A stretch of DNA of 64,000 bases, taken from Manihot esculenta (taxonomy: Eukaryota > Streptophyta > Magnoliopsida > Malpighiales > Euphorbiaceae). The position numbers and the translations under genes are program-made. The DNA lies in contig NC_035174.2 of NCBI RefSeq assembly GCF_001659605.2, forward strand, positions 808,389 through 872,388, written 5' to 3'. The notes below the pieces were generated by a model that saw nothing but the letters and a program-made list of their open reading frames with translations, did no database searches and had not been told where the DNA came from. This document shows, piece by piece, positions 61,566-64,000 of the stretch. The first letter of the stretch is position 1. Each line of letters begins with the position of its first letter.

Positions 61566-61756
61566 GAAGTCCAGGAGCCTTTGACTACGCCCTGGCACGT
61601 ATAGCAAAGACCAGGAGCCTTTGACTACGCCCTGGCAGGTATATAGTGAAGTCCAGGAGCCTTTGACTACGCCCTGGCAATGGTAAGTTCACAGGTGTTA
61701 TATACACATATACATATATGACAGGAAGACCAGGTGCTCGATTCTACGCCCTGGCA
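61566..61756 (+). repeat. Four copies of a 30-33 bp module in the solo LTR
   Basis: Units at about 61566, 61607, 61648 and 61724, of the form CCAGGAGCCTTTGACTACGC followed by CCTGGCA. The ends CCAGG and CCTGG can pair, so each unit may fold as a small hairpin. Related modules occur at the same place in the other LTRs with different copy number. Confidence 0.8.
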
Positions 61757-62996
61757 CAGAGTTACTGGGACTATGTGGTGACAGGTTTACTCTTGATGTG
61801 GCTTGTCTGTGTTATGGCGCATTCCATGAGATCATATTTTACTGAGCTGTTTTACTGTTCTACTCACTGGGCGATAGAGCTCATCCCACTCCCTTAACCC
61901 CAGTTTTGCAGGTTCAGTGTACAGTGTACAGGGACAGGCCAGCAGAGTACAGAAAAAGTAAAGAGTTGTAATAGTTTAGAATGGACATGTAATATGAAAA
62001 AGATGTAATAGTTGTTGCTTGACCTAGTGATGTATGTTTTGTACATGATCTGTATATGTATATATGTTTTCCTGTATGTGAAAACCAGGCTTAATTAACC
62101 CATCTAGAGCAAGCTCTAGTCAGGGATACAGAGTACAGAGTACATGAGTACAGAGTACAGAGATAGTGCATGCACAGGTTAAGCCTTGGTTCAGAACAGA
62201 GTTTTATTTTCACTGAAATTGTATGATCATGTATGAGGTTTACAGGTACACAGAGAGTATAGTAGGCTTGCTACGGGTTCTGGCGGCCTTAAGCCGACCT
62301 GAATCCTAGCGCCGGTGACGGTCCTTTTTGGGGTCGTTACACCAGGTTCGGCAGCCGAAGGAACTTTCGGCCGCCGAACCCTCTTGTGGAAGCAGCCTTC
62401 GGCTGCCGAAGCTTGCCCCCGAAAGAGGACTTTCGCCTCTGTCTGGGAGTTTCGGCCGCCGAAAGTGCCGCCGAACATGCATGAGTTTCGCCTCTGTCTG
62501 GGAGTTTCGGCCGCCGAAGGTGCCGCCGAACCTGCCTGACTTTCGGCTCTGGAGGGACTTTCGGCCGCCGAACCTGCCGCCGAAAGTGCCCTGTCCAGCC
62601 TTTCTTTGCATGTTTTGCATGGATGTTTTGAGGTGTTTTAGGGGGTTTTTGGGGGATGTTTTTAGAGTTATGTTCTAGTTGTTTGGTCCCTCATTTGAGT
62701 CCACCTGTGTAGGTTCGGACCCGAGGAACCGAGGACCCCAGCAGTGAGTTCAGCTGCTTCTGAGTCAGTAGAGCTTCAGCCAGAGGTGAGTAGAATAAAC
62801 CCTTACGATTTAAAGCAATTAAATTATAAAGTTTTGAGCATGTTCATGCATCATGAATGCCATGTGATGAATTAGGTTGTTTGCATTAGAATTCACGAAT
62901 ATGTTGCATTGCATTTATGATGTTGATGTGGATTGGTTATTGAATGATCCTTTAGTCCTCATATGATATGATGATGTTATGGCATGATACGGTATG

Positions 62997-63144
62997 GAAG
63001 TCCAGGTTGTACCCATTCTACGTCCCTAGCACGATGTAAGAGAAAGTCCAGGTTGTAGCCATTCTACGTCCCTGGCACATTGGAATGTTATGTTATGTTA
63101 TGTTAAGAGGAAGACCGGTTGACCCATTCTACGTCCCGGAACTT
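62997..63144 (+). repeat. Three copies of the related module in the shared LTR
   Basis: Units of the form AAGTCCAGGTTGTA, CCATTCTACGTCCC, TGGCAC, near 62999, 63045 and 63111. Same place within the LTR as the modules in the solo LTR, but with a different core. Confidence 0.7.
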
Positions 63145-63786
63145 TGGAATGTAGAGGACTATTGGTGACAATACCATCCGAGATGTGATTTGTTGTGATG
63201 TGTTGCATTACATGATGGCATGAGATTTAAATGCTGTTTTCTATTATTCTGCTCACTGGGCTCTAGTAGCTCACCCCTTTTCCCTAATCCTCCAGGATTG
63301 CAGGTACGGGCTAGACAGAGAAGTCAAGAAGAGTAAAGTCTTGTAATTGTAATAGTTAGAAAGTGGACATGATAAATTGTAAGATGATGTATAACTGAAT
63401 AGTTATGTTATGTATAATGATATTGAGGATTAGAAGTTGTGCTTGACCCTATAGATGTTGTAATCCCTTTTTGTTACATGATCTTAATGTTTATGGATGA
63501 CTATGTTAGCCAACTCAACACATGTTATGCCACCCATTGGGGGCATTGATGAGATCCCATAGAGGGGTCAAATTTATGATGATGATTATGTTCAGTGCAT
63601 GCACAGGTTGAGTTTGGCGTTTGATAGAATGTATGAAAGAAAAGTTTTAATTTTTATGTATGTTGTTGATCATGTATGGGATTAAGCAGGTTTACAGGAT
63701 GCTTGTTAGGCTTGCTACGGGTCCCGGCGGCCTTAAGCCGACCTGGATCCTAGCGCCGGTAGCGGTCCGATTTTCGGGTCGTTACA

Positions 63787-64000
63787 GAATGGTATCAGAG
63801 CCCTAGGTTCATATGGTCGGACCTAGAGTGTCGGGCTCATAGATGTTATAGAAGGTCAAGCACAATAGGAAGATCATGTCCACTAGGATAGGATGTGGAG
63901 TCCTGTCTTGCATGATGATGTGAAATGCCATGATTATATGCATGTGCATTAATGATATGTGATGAGGGTTCATGTGTGCCCACATGAACCATATGATGCT
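63787..64000 (+). mobile_element. Start of the interior of a further element
   Basis: Primer binding site TGGTATCAGAGC at 63790-63801, then a leader matching the other two interiors (ATCATGTCCACTAGGATAGG, GAGTCCTGTCTTG). It leaves the window before any gag start. Confidence 0.85.

Larger units (their letters stand above)
59646..62341 (+). mobile_element. Solo LTR with 5-bp target duplication
   Basis: Starts TGTAATATCCGGCTCGAG and ends GGGGTCGTTACA. The 5 bases before (59641-59645) and after (62342-62346) are both CCAGG. Removing it joins the two halves of the host LTR in the right order. At 2,696 bp it includes a 462-bp tandem duplication. Its 5' region lacks an evident TATA box where the others have one. 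It has its own splice-like sites (donors 60167 and its duplicate 60629, then 61396; acceptors ending 61315 and 61911). Confidence 0.88.
58844..63786 (+). mobile_element. Shared LTR: 3' LTR of the older element and 5' LTR of a further one, split by a solo LTR
   Basis: Runs 58844-59645 and resumes near 62347-63786 (about 2.24 kb without the insert). It has a polypurine tract on its left and a primer binding site on its right (63790). A single LTR with both is expected when two elements share an LTR after unequal recombination. The start carries a small duplication (GTAATACCCGG, then GTAATACCGGG). TATA box at 59121-59127. Donors at 59362 and 62786, acceptors ending at 62712 and 63303. Ends ...CGGGTCGTTACA. 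Confidence 0.8.

Overview
The window is plant nuclear DNA. It is AT-rich between genes, has plant-type GT-AG introns, and carries plant-specific families (LBD, NAC, F6'H-type dioxygenase, MIR168) plus plant LTR retrotransposons with initiator-Met primer sites. The proteins look eudicot, and a Euphorbiaceae species such as cassava or rubber tree would fit. That placement is inference; nothing in the sequence proves a species.

Bases 1-43,000 are the gene-bearing part. In order: the 5' end of a LOB-domain (LBD) gene on the minus strand; a decayed LINE; two complete tandem 2-oxoglutarate dioxygenase genes of the feruloyl-CoA 6'-hydroxylase (scopoletin) type with a decayed third copy between them; a Copia relic; a JUB1/ANAC042-like NAC gene; a PER1/PGAP3-like GPI-lipid-remodelling gene; a MIR168 precursor with both the mature and star sequences; an unprocessed PER1 pseudogene; a block of old transposons (solo LTR split by a hAT-like element, Gypsy gag/protease relic); and an ECT2-like YTH m6A-reader gene with nine coding exons and one GC-AG intron. 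All splice junctions given were worked out by hand from reading-frame continuity and GT/AG (or GC/AG) signals.

Bases 44,681-64,000 consist almost entirely of one Gypsy-type LTR family with very long LTRs (about 2.2-2.7 kb). The copies form a nested structure. A truncated minus-strand LTR lies head to head with a plus-strand LTR. That LTR starts an older element whose interior is split by a complete, apparently very young element (50,924-58,315; two 2,605-bp LTRs that look almost identical; 5-bp target duplication AAGCC). The older element's far LTR has a polypurine tract on its left and a primer binding site on its right, so it is shared with another element running off the window. That LTR is itself split by a solo LTR with target duplication CCAGG, which holds a 462-bp tandem duplication.

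The family appears non-autonomous. It keeps a short gag-like ORF with two zinc knuckles but only condensed remnants of protease and reverse transcriptase, and old and young copies share that compact layout. Its LTRs hold arrays of a 13-bp palindrome (TTCGGCCGCCGAA) that contains a GCC-box core. They also hold splice-site-like sequences at matching places in all plus-strand copies, suggesting a spliced leader. This retrotransposon family is the most unusual system in the window.
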